A stretch of 20,588 bases of DNA from Pelargonium nanum (GCA_036897485.1 JAYMTF010001924.1:1-20588), one strand, 5' to 3'. Counted from the stretch's first letter, positions 10,905-19,563 are shown. The notes: a model not told the origin generated them from the letters alone. Program-made: numbers and translations.

Positions 10905-11595
10905 ATACTCTATAGCTACCCAGAGAGAGAAAGAGATAGAGGATTTGCACATAACATTCACTCACTAGTACTGATAGATCCTTTCTTTTTCTTTATTTTC
11001 AAGTTAGTTGATGAATGATGCCAACTTGTTATCTTTGTCTTTACTTAATTGGTTCACAATAGTCTCGAAACGCTTCCACGTTGCCTCCTACGTTGTATTT
11101 TCTTGGCCTCACCTAGATAGAATCTAATCAATCTAGACAATACACATATACACTACACTCTATATACACTGTCTTTAGAGTGATGGGAATGAGAGAGTGA
11201 TGAATTAAGAGGAATTGTAGTGAGTAGTTTCATGGCGAGGCGTGGGAAAGGGAAGAGGCATATTGTCAGTCATTGTGTAGGATCAGCCCAGCAGAGGTCT
11301 CCAATTTGGGACCAGATGGTGACTCTTGATTCAACTCTCTTCTTCTGCTATCTCTATCTCTATCTTGCCTAGCCATTTACATCATCATCATCATCACCGC
11401 GTCATCATCATCCTCGCCTTCTTATATCCGACAACTCCTCTGCTCTCTCCTCTCCTCTCCCACCTATACATAACTTTCTTGCGCCCCAAAAGTTAATCTA
11501 TATGGAAAGCACCATCCTTGTTCCCTTCCTCGTCTAAATTAAGACCCTCCTTCGATCTCTTTCCAACGTAAGTTTTGATTTAGAGCCTAGCTAGT
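10905..11595 (+). promoter_or_regulatory. Promoter and leader region of the LMI1-like gene
   Basis: C/T-rich and microsatellite-bearing DNA before the HD-Zip start. Candidate TATA-like elements are TATATACAC near 11161 and CTATACATAA near 11464. The second would give a leader of roughly 100 nt. A CAT/ATC trinucleotide run lies at about 11380-11412 with CTCTAT repeats just before it. The start of transcription cannot be fixed from the sequence. Confidence 0.45.
11502..11537 (+). promoter_or_regulatory. Candidate uORF in the LMI1-like leader
   Basis: An ATG at 11502 opens an 11-codon frame (MESTILVPFLV) that ends at TAA 58 bp before the main ATG. If the TATA-like element near 11464 is the real one, this uORF would lie in the leader. 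A longer 46-codon frame from ATG 11232 to TAG 11372 would matter only if transcription starts near 11190. Confidence 0.3.
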
Positions 11596-12675
11596 ATGGA
11601 TTGGAATGGCGGCAGCAACCTTAAATCCTTCGCTCCCCGACCACCTGAGTCCTCATTTAGCTTCCTCTACAACTGCAACTATGACCCGTACTCAGGTACG
11701 TCTATGATCAAGTCCTAGAAGAGTCATTTTAGGTGAAACAGATGGTATCTTCAGTTAAAGCTGCATGTTTTGAGCACTACATATGGAAAGTTTTGTGTTA
11801 AGCACTTAAATTTGGAAATGACACACCTAACACACAAGTTGTGCACTTAGTTTTTTTCTTTTATGTTAACAAGACCTCTATATTTGAAGTTTTGTTACTT
11901 TCTTGAAGAAGTGTGTGATGGGTAGCTTTCTTGATTGTTCACTTGATCACAGGCATGGATTCAAGGCACCCAGCAATGTCAATGTCAACAGAGACACTGC
12001 ATGGGATGGTTCAGGCAACGGACAAAAACAACATTAACTATGCGAATCTGAGTTTGGAGAAGAAGAAGCGCCTGACAAACGACCAGTTGGAGTCTCTGGA
12101 GAGGAGTTTCCAGGAGGAGATCAAGCTGGACCCTGATAGGAAAATGAAGCTGTCCCGGGAGCTCGGTCTCCAGCCTCGCCAGATCGCTGTCTGGTTCCAA
12201 AACAGGCGCGCGCGATGGAAGACAAAGCAACTCGAGCGCCTATACGATGGCCTCAAGCAAGAATTCGATGCCATCTCGAGAGAAAAGCAAAGACTCCAAG
12301 AAGAGGTCAGTACTAAAAACATGTACTATCAGTTATCCAAGTCCTTTGAAATAACATTCAGTTTAACTGTTTGGATAAAAATGCGCGTTTCTCTCTTTTC
12401 AGGTATTGAAGCTGAAATCAATCCTAAGAGAGCAAGGAGGGAATGTTAGGAAACAAGTGATGACATCAACTGATGTATCAGGAGAAGAGACTGTGGAGAG
12501 CACGTCGGAGGCAATGCGGAGCAGCTCGAACGAGATGATCAGGCCGGGAACGACGAATGTGGGAGAGTGCAGCTATTTGTTCAGTGTGGAAGATTATAAC
12601 AACCCGGGAACGGTGTCGGTTTCGCAGCAGACTTACTGGAGTGGAGTGCCAGTTCTTCCACCTTCATTTCCATGA
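11596..12675 (+). CDS. LMI1: HD-Zip class I transcription factor, LMI1/ATHB-51/ATHB-22 clade
   Basis: Exons 11596-11695, 11953-12305 and 12403-12675 join at GT-AG sites (phases 1 and 0) into 241 aa, the usual size for this clade. The homeodomain spans about residues 68-124, with the recognition-helix signature [11 protein letters not shown] at 113-123. The leucine zipper follows directly, with heptad positions L127, L134, I141, L148 and L155. The short N-terminus with [14 protein letters not shown] resembles the NFDPYAG segment of ATHB-51. Known members: Arabidopsis LMI1 is a LEAFY target acting in meristem identity and leaf or stipule growth, its paralogue RCO shapes Cardamine leaves, and pea Tendril-less and cotton okra-leaf map to this clade. 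The protein acts as a nuclear DNA-binding dimer. The start is the only ATG that adds the conserved N-terminus through exon 1. Clade assignment is firm; which paralogue is not. Confidence 0.92.
11696..11952 (+). other. LMI1-like intron 1
   Basis: 257 bp with donor gtacgt and acceptor gatcacag. It splits a glycine codon (G from exon 1, GC from exon 2). It is T-rich. Confidence 0.85.
12306..12402 (+). other. LMI1-like intron 2 within the zipper
   Basis: 97 bp, gtcagt to cttttcag, lying between E151 and V152 inside the leucine zipper. If retained, the frame stays open to 12449 and would give a protein with a shortened zipper. Confidence 0.85.
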
Positions 12676-12974
12676 AAATGGGATCACAAGAGTAGTATGT
12701 AATGTGAAGTAGAGAGAGTTAGGGTTAGGGACTAATATTAACTAAGCATAGTGTGTAATGTTGGAGGATAAGGGGAGTGTAGGTTTTATCTACATCCCTA
12801 CAATAGAGAGTAGTGAGAGCTGATTAGTGAGTGATAGGTGAGTTGTTTTTTACTTCTTCAAATTTATTAGCATAATTTCCACTAATTAAGTAGAACTTCT
12901 TAAAATTTGCTCTTGATCATTTGATTTTTAGTTCTTGGTTGAAACCTAGAGACGTAGATTCATGCGCGTCGTGC
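12676..12974 (+). other. 3' side of the LMI1-like gene
   Basis: Expected 3' UTR and flank; it contains AGTTAGGGTTAGGGAC near 12718. No canonical polyadenylation hexamer is evident, as is common in plants. Confidence 0.45.
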
Positions 12975-13332
12975 TTGTACTGAAGGTTGATAATATGTTG
13001 CATGGTTTAACATGAGCACCACACGTTAGTAATCGTGATGTATGACTCAACACGAACACGACCCGTTTATTAACTCAACACGTTTAACACGTAACTAAAT
13101 GAGCGTGTTAACACAACACTATCTAATATGTCTGACACAACGACCAAACACGTGATAAGGATTAATATATAATTAAATATTTATATGTGTCGTGTGAATT
13201 GTAACACGATTAATTAAACTTATGAGCGTGTTTGAGGGTCTAATACAAACACAACACAATTATAAAATTTGAGTCCGAATACGCTATTGTTGTATTGTGT
13301 TTATGTTGTGTGTTGTTTTAGGACAACTTTTG
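12975..13332 (+). repeat. ACACGAC-rich dispersed repeat, copy C
   Basis: Same orientation as copy A. Shared blocks: GAAGGTTGAT, then GTTAGTAATC, CACGTTTAACACG, GTGTTAACAC, AATATGTCTGACAC and TTAATATATAATTA. It is the shortest and the most diverged of the three, with TATGTTGTGTGTTG at the far end. It sits about 300 bp past the HD-Zip stop. Confidence 0.6.
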
Positions 13333-13969
13333 ACGAAATCCAATGGTTAACTTGAGAAACAATTTAGAATTTCCATTGAAGTCAAAAGTCAAAACCAAGG
13401 TTTTTGTCTTTTGTGTTGCGTTTTTTTTTTATTTGTTAAATTTATTAGTTTAATTGGTTTGGTCCCAGCTGAACAGTACTGTCCGACATGGGTGCAAGTA
13501 AATTTAAATTATCATAATTGGTCCACAACAAAAGGCACACGAATCTAGCCTATAGTAATAATATCTCCAATTAAATAAAACAACTACCATGGAGGCCACT
13601 CAATGCTCATTTCATATGGATTTTATCATGGGCCTATCATGCATTTTTAGCCCAATTCAGGCCCAATTTAAGAAGCCCAACAACTTAATTTTTGAAAATT
13701 ACTTCGAAATATTGAGCATGTGATTCAAAATTTCTTAATTTTCAAACACTACATCTTAGTTTGAATTACTAGCTTTCAAATTCCAAATTTCAAATCATAA
13801 ATTTCAAATCCAATCACTACTTAATAAAATTACTAGTGGAAAAAAAAAAGACAGGAATATGACATCGCTGTATTGCCTTGTTTTGACCGAGCGCTTCACA
13901 TACTTTCTCATGATTCGATATGACACATCAAGACTCACCCTCAGATAACCTCAGATGTAATAACAAGAT
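13333..13969. other. Intergenic DNA, no gene seen
   Basis: AT-rich with repeated AATTTCAAAT-type words near 13750-13815 and poly(T)/poly(A) runs. On the minus strand near 13925-13965 a short frame reads SEVI with stops and then VLM, which faintly recalls the C-terminal DYW segment SEVTG...IIM. It is too short and broken to call a remnant. Confidence 0.4.
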
Positions 13970-15400
13970 TAGACCATTTTACATGTAAGAGAAAACAAGA
14001 TAATCACATGAACTTTGAAAAGAAACTTGTTGATAAACAATAGTTGTAGAAATCTCCAACAGTTGAGAACTTAACTAGGTTGTACAACATGCAATGTTTC
14101 AATGCAAGTCATCAGACAGAGCCTCCTGTTTCAATAAACCAAGCAACATGACTGAGTGAACCAACCCAGAGATACTTATCAACAATACTATAACCAAATC
14201 TAAAATGTGAAGATACAACAAAACTGAGCACACAAGAAGCAAGTTTTGATCCATACCTTATCTGCTTGGAAGTACGATTGTGTCGCAGCTGTACAAGATC
14301 TCAAGCTTCGAACCCGACTAGAAAATCACTGAGATGGGCAAGAAAATAAAGACCAGTGTCAATTTCTGACCCTTCCAATGAGAGTTAAGGCTATAGAACA
14401 ATCTATTAATAGCATTGAGCAAAATCCAAAGATGTTTCATCTCTTTCTCATCTCCAAATTTCACAACACATGACCATTAGCTGGATAAGATGAAGCTACT
14501 TCCAGTGAAAACACATACCTCTTCGACAAATGCTGTAGCAAAGAAGAAAAACAACGAATGCATACAAAGAGAGGCTAAAATTGCAGATGCAGTGGGTAAA
14601 AAACCTCACCTGTTCTTATTGCGGACAGAAAAGAAATGGCTCGGCCATTAAAAAGAGTAAGAAATCAAGGTGCGCCTATTTGAGAACAGAGTGGCAATTC
14701 AAAGTGAGCTTGCATGGTTAACCATTACGCGAACATTTTCAACTATGTTACTTTGCTTGTGATGCAAGATTCACAAGTGTAAAGGCACATGATTTACTAG
14801 TCTGCAGACTGTATGAGGGAAAAAGAATGTAAATAATATACATTCTGGTGTGGAAGTTACATAACCATAAAGTAGACATACCTACTTCAAAAACCAATTA
14901 AGATGTCGTACTCTTAAGACTAAAAAGTCAACACCTTCAAAAGTATAAGTTGTATGATATAATCCCATTTGGGATGTCTTGGGAACACCTTTGGTATGTG
15001 TGCAGTCGATCTGTTTCATAGAAAAACTTACTTCAGTCGCAGCTTCAAAATCACTGATAATAAATTCACCAAGTTTATAATCTATCTAACATCCATGTTT
15101 ATAGTTAACATGTGAATCATCTGGTTCAGTCTCATCTGAACAGCACTCAGATGATGCTTCCCGGCCATCTGAAGTTGAAAACTCAAACTTTACTGGCTCA
15201 ATATCTCAACCATGTGCATACTCATAGCTGCAAACACACTGTCCAAGCCTTTGGGAAAACCTTCCTATGTGAAGCATTAAGAATAAAGTGTAGATATCAG
15301 CAGGAAAAGGAAACTTTACCACTCCATCTACTTCAAACCACCATGGACATGCACAGAACAAAAATTGAACTGGATTTTGACTTGAGGCACTCCAACAACC
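13970..15400 (-). pseudogene. Inverted partial copy of the F-box PP2-A13 gene 3' half
   Basis: The reverse complement aligns with about 5165-6930: end of intron 2, exon 3, 3' flank and both exon-like pieces. A 97 bp stretch of exon 3 (GATGGCC...) is about 89% identical by eye. Damage: the intron 2 acceptor TGCAG reads TGCAT; about 25 bp at the exon 3 start (the YLQQI region) are missing; the Trp codon after AHG is TGA (15206-15208); the Trp of RGCWIDY is TAG (15086-15088); and about 120 bp covering the end of the CDS are deleted (junction near 14980-15000). Exons 1 and 2 are absent. The still readable part includes WWFEVDGVVKFPFPADIYTL and GRFSQRLGQCVCSYEYAHG. It cannot encode a working F-box protein. 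It is joined directly to the PPR gene's 3' remnant. Confidence 0.9.
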
Positions 15401-15594
15401 AAATGCCAAAGCTAGTTTCTCACTTCGAGTCATTAGTATGTTCCTTTTTTCTTAATAGCTTGCCCTGTAAGGCACATCTTTAAGGTTTGGCGGGTATCCA
15501 TTAGACTTTATTTATTCAACAGATGACCCAAGGCCAAGTCCACGGACTGCAATGACTCACTAGATCTTGGACACCTCTTAGTCACTTTTGTGAG
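15401..15594 (-). pseudogene. Decayed E/DYW-domain remnant of the PPR gene
   Basis: Downstream of the PPR stop, the minus strand from 15499 encodes GYPPNLKDVPYRASY, a TAA stop (15452-15454), then EKRNILMTRSEKLALAFG. This matches the start of the DYW domain in order and spacing (GYxPDLxxVPYDVS...KRxILxxHxEKLALAF, as I recall it for At5g44230). Just upstream, DLALGHLLNK resembles the E+ segment LEELVERL, in a different frame. So there are at least one frameshift and several stops between the PPR repeats and this piece, and the zinc-binding and C-terminal DYW parts are missing. The frame then runs into F-box-derived sequence near 15400. A candidate polyadenylation signal AATAAATAAA (minus strand, 15507-15516) falls inside it. 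Confidence 0.8.
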
Positions 15595-17151
15595 TTACTG
15601 ATTTACTTGCTCCAGCCAGCTGCGTGCAGGAATCCTCTTTACACCCTTTTCCCACATCAACTTTCTTACCCTCAAAACATCACTCCACCTTCCAGCAGAT
15701 GCATATATGTTAATGAGCAATATATAGTTTGCAAAGACATTAGGTTCGAGCTCAAATAAATGGCTTGCAGCTATTTGAGCAATATCAGCATTCCCATGAG
15801 TGCGACATGCTCCAAGAAGTGCTCCCCACAACTCTGCATGGGGTTCTATGGGCATAGTTTTGGCGAGCTCAAGTGCTTCTTCAAGGTGTCCTGCTCGACT
15901 AAGGAGATCAACCATGCAACCGTAGTGATGGGCAGTTGGTTCAATACCATAAAACTCCATCGTTGCAAAGAATTGACGACCTTCTTGCACCATACCAGCA
16001 TGCCTGCATGCAGTAAGTAGCGCAACAAATGTGACATCATTTGGTTTTACACCTGTTTCTATCATCTCATCGAACAACTGGATTGCGTCACGAGAGTGAC
16101 CATGTGTAGCAAACCCCAATATCATCGAACTATATGTGAATCCATTCCTTTCCCTCATTCCCTCAAACACCCTGTAAGCATCCTCAAGGCTTCCACACTT
16201 TGAGTACATGTCTATCAATGCAGAACCTATTCGTACATTTTCAGCATCCCCAACTCTTGAATTCTCCGCAATGTCACCAACCCACCGAGCATAGTTGGCT
16301 GCTCCCAATTGTGCACAAGCCGAAATAACACCAACCAATGTCACATCATCCGTCTCAAAACCCGCCTGCTGCATTCTCCCAAAAAACTCCAATGCCTCCC
16401 TCGGCCTTCCATTTTGAGCATAACCAATGACCATCGAAGCCCACGCCACCGAATCCTTCTCCGGAAACTCATCAAAAAGCCCACCTGCAGCCTCCATGTC
16501 CCCATTTTGAGCAAAAGCACGAACCAAGATCGTCCACGAAAACCGATCCCTCCTAGGCATTTCATCAAACACCTTGCGTGCACAACCCAAAACCCCACAT
16601 TTCGCATACATATCAATCAATGTGTTCCCAACATGCAAATCCGAATCAAACCCACCAATCAAAACCGTCTGGGCGTGCAGCTGGCGGCCCAAGTTCACAT
16701 CGCGATCGTCACCGCAAGCCTTGAAAAGTGCAGAAAACGTAAAACTCAAAGGACCAATACCTTCTTCTCTCATAGTACAGTACAATCGAATCGACTCAAA
16801 GAGCGATTTTTTAATACAGTAGCCGCGAATGAGAGCGGTCCAGAGAAATGGGTTTGGGTTATTGACCTGTTGGAACGCAAGGCGAGTGTACGGATCCATG
16901 GGAACATCGAGCTTTGTGAGAACCCGAATGAGCTTGGTCATCACATAGCAGTATTGAACAAGACCTTGCAGGTACAGTTGCGCATGGACTTGTTTGATCT
17001 GACGGAAACTGGTGCAGCTATCGAGAACCGAGACAAGCTCCAGTTCCAGTTGTTGCTTCTCTTGCTGAAATTGAGATAATGGAGCAATAAATCGAGTCGA
17101 TAGAGTAGAGAACTGTTTGGTTGCCGCGAATTTACGAGAAAATGCGAGCAT
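15595..17151 (-). CDS. PLS-class pentatricopeptide repeat protein, At5g44230-like, lacking the DYW domain
   Basis: Intronless, 518 aa from the first ATG (17151). An in-frame GTG two codons earlier is not a plausible plant start. The N-terminus (LAFSRKFAATKQFSTLSTRF) is basic and acid-free, like an organelle transit peptide. Repeats follow, with typical segments VGNTLIDMYAKCG, ARKVFDEMPRRDRFSWT, GSALIDMYSKCGSLEDAYRVF, YSSMILGFATHG, KPNDVTFVALLTACRHAG and WGALLGACRTHGN. Family knowledge: PLS proteins bind organelle transcripts one base per repeat and guide C-to-U editing. By recall, the closest relative is Arabidopsis At5g44230 (shared QIKQVHAQ, TKLIRVLTKL and VPMDPYTR), which is about 657 aa with E and DYW domains. 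Here the protein ends at ARSWLEQVNQ, at the start of the E domain, and DYW traces lie beyond the stop. It may bind RNA but cannot deaminate by itself; it might act with a partner or be losing function. Confidence 0.9.
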   Translation of the reverse strand: MLAFSRKFAATKQFSTLSTRFIAPLSQFQQEKQQLELELVSVLDSCTSFRQIKQVHAQLYLQGLVQYCYVMTKLIRVLTKLDVPMDPYTRLAFQQVNNPNPFLWTALIRGYCIKKSLFESIRLYCTMREEGIGPLSFTFSALFKACGDDRDVNLGRQLHAQTVLIGGFDSDLHVGNTLIDMYAKCGVLGCARKVFDEMPRRDRFSWTILVRAFAQNGDMEAAGGLFDEFPEKDSVAWASMVIGYAQNGRPREALEFFGRMQQAGFETDDVTLVGVISACAQLGAANYARWVGDIAENSRVGDAENVRIGSALIDMYSKCGSLEDAYRVFEGMRERNGFTYSSMILGFATHGHSRDAIQLFDEMIETGVKPNDVTFVALLTACRHAGMVQEGRQFFATMEFYGIEPTAHHYGCMVDLLSRAGHLEEALELAKTMPIEPHAELWGALLGACRTHGNADIAQIAASHLFELEPNVFANYILLINIYASAGRWSDVLRVRKLMWEKGVKRIPARSWLEQVNQ

Positions 17152-17153
17152 GA

Positions 17154-17159
17154 TCACAT
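17154..17159 (-). promoter_or_regulatory. Start-stop element ATGTGA before the PPR start
   Basis: On the minus strand ATG TGA TC ATG: an upstream start codon followed at once by a stop, 2 nt before the main ATG. Minimal start-stop uORFs can stall ribosomes in plants (AUG-stop control is known for NIP5;1, there with AUGUAA). It acts only if the transcript starts upstream of it. Confidence 0.4.
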
Positions 17160-17407
17160 CACACCAACCCTAATTCTCTCTGCTACTCACAACTGAACTG
17201 AGGAAGAAGAAGACTTAAAACGACAGCGTTTAGTAATTTCATAAGGCTTCCACGACGCCGTTTCGTGCGCTGCTACTGCACAAGAGCAAAAATGGTGCGG
17301 CTTCGTTGAAGAATTGACATTCGCCGAATCACCAGGAGCTGAGATATTTGTGAGGTAGTGTTCGATTTGTAGATTCAAGCACCTAGGGTTTCAAGTTTCG
17401 ATTTTTA

Positions 17408-17425
17408 ATGCAAATTTCGATGTGA
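17408..17425 (+). promoter_or_regulatory. Five-codon uORF that also ends in ATGTGA
   Basis: ATG CAA ATT TCG ATG TGA (MQISM, stop) lies 45 bp before the start of the small-protein gene. Its last two codons are themselves a start-stop element. A further ATG at 17442 opens a 42-codon frame overlapping the main CDS in another frame. Relevance depends on the transcription start. Confidence 0.35.
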
Positions 17426-17469
17426 ATTACTGGAGTTTCAAATGGGTCAGGTCGAGGAACGGAGGCAAC

Positions 17470-18954
17470 ATGTTGGGGACGGCGGTGAGGTATTGTGCTC
17501 GGAAAGCGAAGCCGGTGGAGGTGAAGACGCCGCCGGAGCCGACGAAGACGATCACAAGAGCCATCTTTGAGATAGTGAAGGAGCATGGTCCTATAACCCT
17601 CTCTGACACCTGGGAACGTCTCAAGGTATTGCTTGAAACATGAAATTTCTGAAATTTGAATGGTTTATCCCAATTCTCAGTCACTGAAAATGCTTTAGCT
17701 GAGCAGAAATTTGGGGTTGTGAATGGAGTGTGTGTATGTATTTTGTGATTTGCTTGTGCTTTTAGCTCATTCAAGGACTGTGGTTGTGTTCATTGTTCAA
17801 TGATAGCATTGTGTTTGGTAAAGCTAGTAACTTTGGTTAAGTACTTGAGTCTATTGCTCTGTAAGGCTAGAAATGTTGGGTTATGTTGATGGTATTGCTT
17901 TCTGGGTTTGGGTTCTCTCCTGTGTTTGATCATTTCCATTCCTCCTGTGGTTTGTCAAAGACGAAAGGTTGGTTAAGAGCTGCCAATCCATAGGACGCAT
18001 CTCATAGAGCAATTCATGATCTGTTGTCTCATTACTAGGTATAGGACTATGGCTGTGTTCAAGTCGGATTGCCTTTTAGCCAAGTATTATTTGAATGATC
18101 CCATTATTAAGACAACGTTTGGATTCAGATTACTGTTCAAAAATGGGAATGTAGATGAGATTATCTCTCGTGTTTGGATTTGGACCTTTTGGTCAGGAGA
18201 ATGCTTCAGAATCTGAATAGAGAGAGATGGCCTATACTTTAAAGATGGCTAGAAATATGTTGGCTTTGTTGCATTCTTGAAGGTGTATGTTTCGTGTAGA
18301 ATCTGATTAGCGAGGGATGGCATATATATATTTGTTGGTTTGGCTTCTTTAAATTGTTTGCTTTGATCACCCCTTTCATCTTTCATTTAGTTGAGAGACA
18401 GGACAAAGGTATATTAGCTTGATCGGGTGAAGTAATTATCCATTTGATTCTGTATATCATTTGATAGATAGTAGATAAAATTTAATACTATAGGAAGACA
18501 AAATGGTTTCAAATCTATGGCTAAAATCATTAGTTTGAGCTGAAATGTGTTCATGATGTAATTGAACCTATCTTTTTGGTATGAGACACAATTGGAACGA
18601 AGAGCTGAGAAAACCATATATATTTCAGTTCCTTTATGTACTTCTAGTCCTTAGCTTTATGAGCTTTTTATTAGTTGGCATTTTGCTCCTTTTAAGCATT
18701 TCATTCACTTGGATGATCATAGAACACATTTGACCAAATCGATCTCATATCATTTTCAGGAAGCGAATCCGCGAGGATTGACGTGCAAAAGGCACATGAA
18801 AGTAGTGTTGGGATGGATGAAAAAGAGACAGAAACTAAGGTTGATATGCAAGCAGGCTGGACAACAGAAGCATTACTTTTATACAACTTGGTTCACAAAA
18901 TCCAACATCCCTGAAAAACCAATCAATGGTACTTCCCAACCAAAGTTGCCCTGA
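17470..18954 (+). CDS. Small basic plant protein, probable organelle protein, function not recognised
   Basis: Exons 17470-17625 and 18760-18954 join in phase 0 (clc aag/gtattg; ttttcag/gaagcg) into 116 aa. The in-frame stretch upstream to 17422 starts only with GTG, so ATG 17470 is the start. The N-terminus MLGTAVRYCARKAKP is basic without acids, as in mitochondrial presequences. Then come TITRAIFEIVKEHGPITLSD and TWERLKEANPRGLTCKRHMK, VVLGWMKKRQKLRLICKQAG and HYFYTTWF. The order helix (AIFEIVKEHGPIT), helix (TWERLKE), helix (KRHMKVVLGWMKKRQKL), strand-like (RLICKQ...FYTTW) resembles a winged-helix fold. I believe similar unnamed proteins occur across plants, perhaps with a mitochondrial ribosome role, but I cannot confirm this. 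Divergent partner of the PPR gene. Confidence 0.75.
17626..18759 (+). other. Intron of the small-protein gene
   Basis: 1134 bp, gtattg to cattttcag, T-rich, without a supported gene. It holds a 29 bp imperfect direct repeat (AGAATCTGA...GATGGC at 18208-18236 and 18298-18326, 90 bp apart). Confidence 0.75.
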
Positions 18955-19563
18955 AATCTTCCTCCTATAGTTTTTACATGTAAGTATGTAACAATCTAAT
19001 GTGAAGTAGAGATGCTGTTATTTTTCTTATTCCAGATTCTGTCAGCTTTTACAGGATATACAAGTGACCTCTAACAATGAATTGTAACATGGTTTGTTTA
19101 GGGATGAACAATACTAAATAAGCACAATTCACTTCCTGTGACGCGACAAATAGCCGACAATTTGGACCTGAACCTGCGGCCACTCGAGATTCGATCCGAC
19201 CAACTTGAAGGCTGGTTCAACACTAATCAAATTATCCTTAATTTTTGCAATAAATCCCAAAATGAGTTATTTTGTTTCTCTTGTATTTTTGTTCTAAAAT
19301 AAGTGATATTTTTACTTTTTAGGAAGTTTTTTTTTAAGGAATACCAATAGTACAATTTTTCTTATATACTCGTGAAAATCTCTTGTAACAAACTTCATAC
19401 CAATAGTTATGCACGGAATACAAATGATAAATGAAGTTTTGGAGAGCTCGTATCTTTTTGGGTAACGTTCAACTATCAGAGTAGTATATGAAAGTTCACT
19501 TGATAGCTAAAACGGTAGTCATTTGATAGTAGTCTTGGTAGTACTACCAGAGCGTTGAGGGTG
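18955..19563. other. 3' flank and intergenic DNA
   Basis: No gene is supported. Around 19135-19225 is a more GC-rich fragment (CTGCGGCCACTCGAGATTCG) that looks like a piece of a transposon-type sequence, but I cannot name it. A perfect 14 bp palindrome TGGTAGTACTACCA lies at 19536-19549. Confidence 0.45.

Larger units (their letters stand above)
17152..17469. promoter_or_regulatory. Divergent 318 bp spacer between PPR and small-protein genes
   Basis: The two start codons face away from each other with only 318 bp between, so promoters and leaders must share this segment. It contains AAACGACAGCGTTT (17218-17231) and ACGACGCCGTTTCG (17252-17265), two related words with the sense ACGNCGNCGTTT, plus CACCTAGGGTTTCAAG (telo-box-like) near 17380. 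Shared control of two organelle-type genes would make sense but is inference. Confidence 0.55.

Noticed and set aside
11931-12449. Open frame of 172 codons taken as a complete HD-Zip protein
   Set aside because: It starts upstream of the exon 2 acceptor with a non-ATG codon and reads through intron 2. The spliced three-exon model restores the conserved N-terminus and the full zipper.
13925-13965. C-terminal DYW remnant (SEVI...VLM) beyond the F-box fragment
   Set aside because: It would fit the idea of an insertion splitting the DYW domain, but the match is about ten residues with two stops, and no cysteine/histidine motif or DYW end is visible.
15112-15483. 123-codon open frame on the plus strand
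   Set aside because: It is antisense to the F-box pseudogene and DYW remnant, which explain this DNA. No domain is seen.
16309-17079. Long 256-codon open frame on the plus strand
   Set aside because: It lies wholly antisense to the PPR coding sequence. Its protein is low-quality (rich in P, N, R, H, K) without a domain, so it is a shadow of the PPR codons.
17155-17157. GTG as the PPR start
   Set aside because: A plant nuclear gene would use the ATG at 17151. The GTG adds only two residues and has no support.
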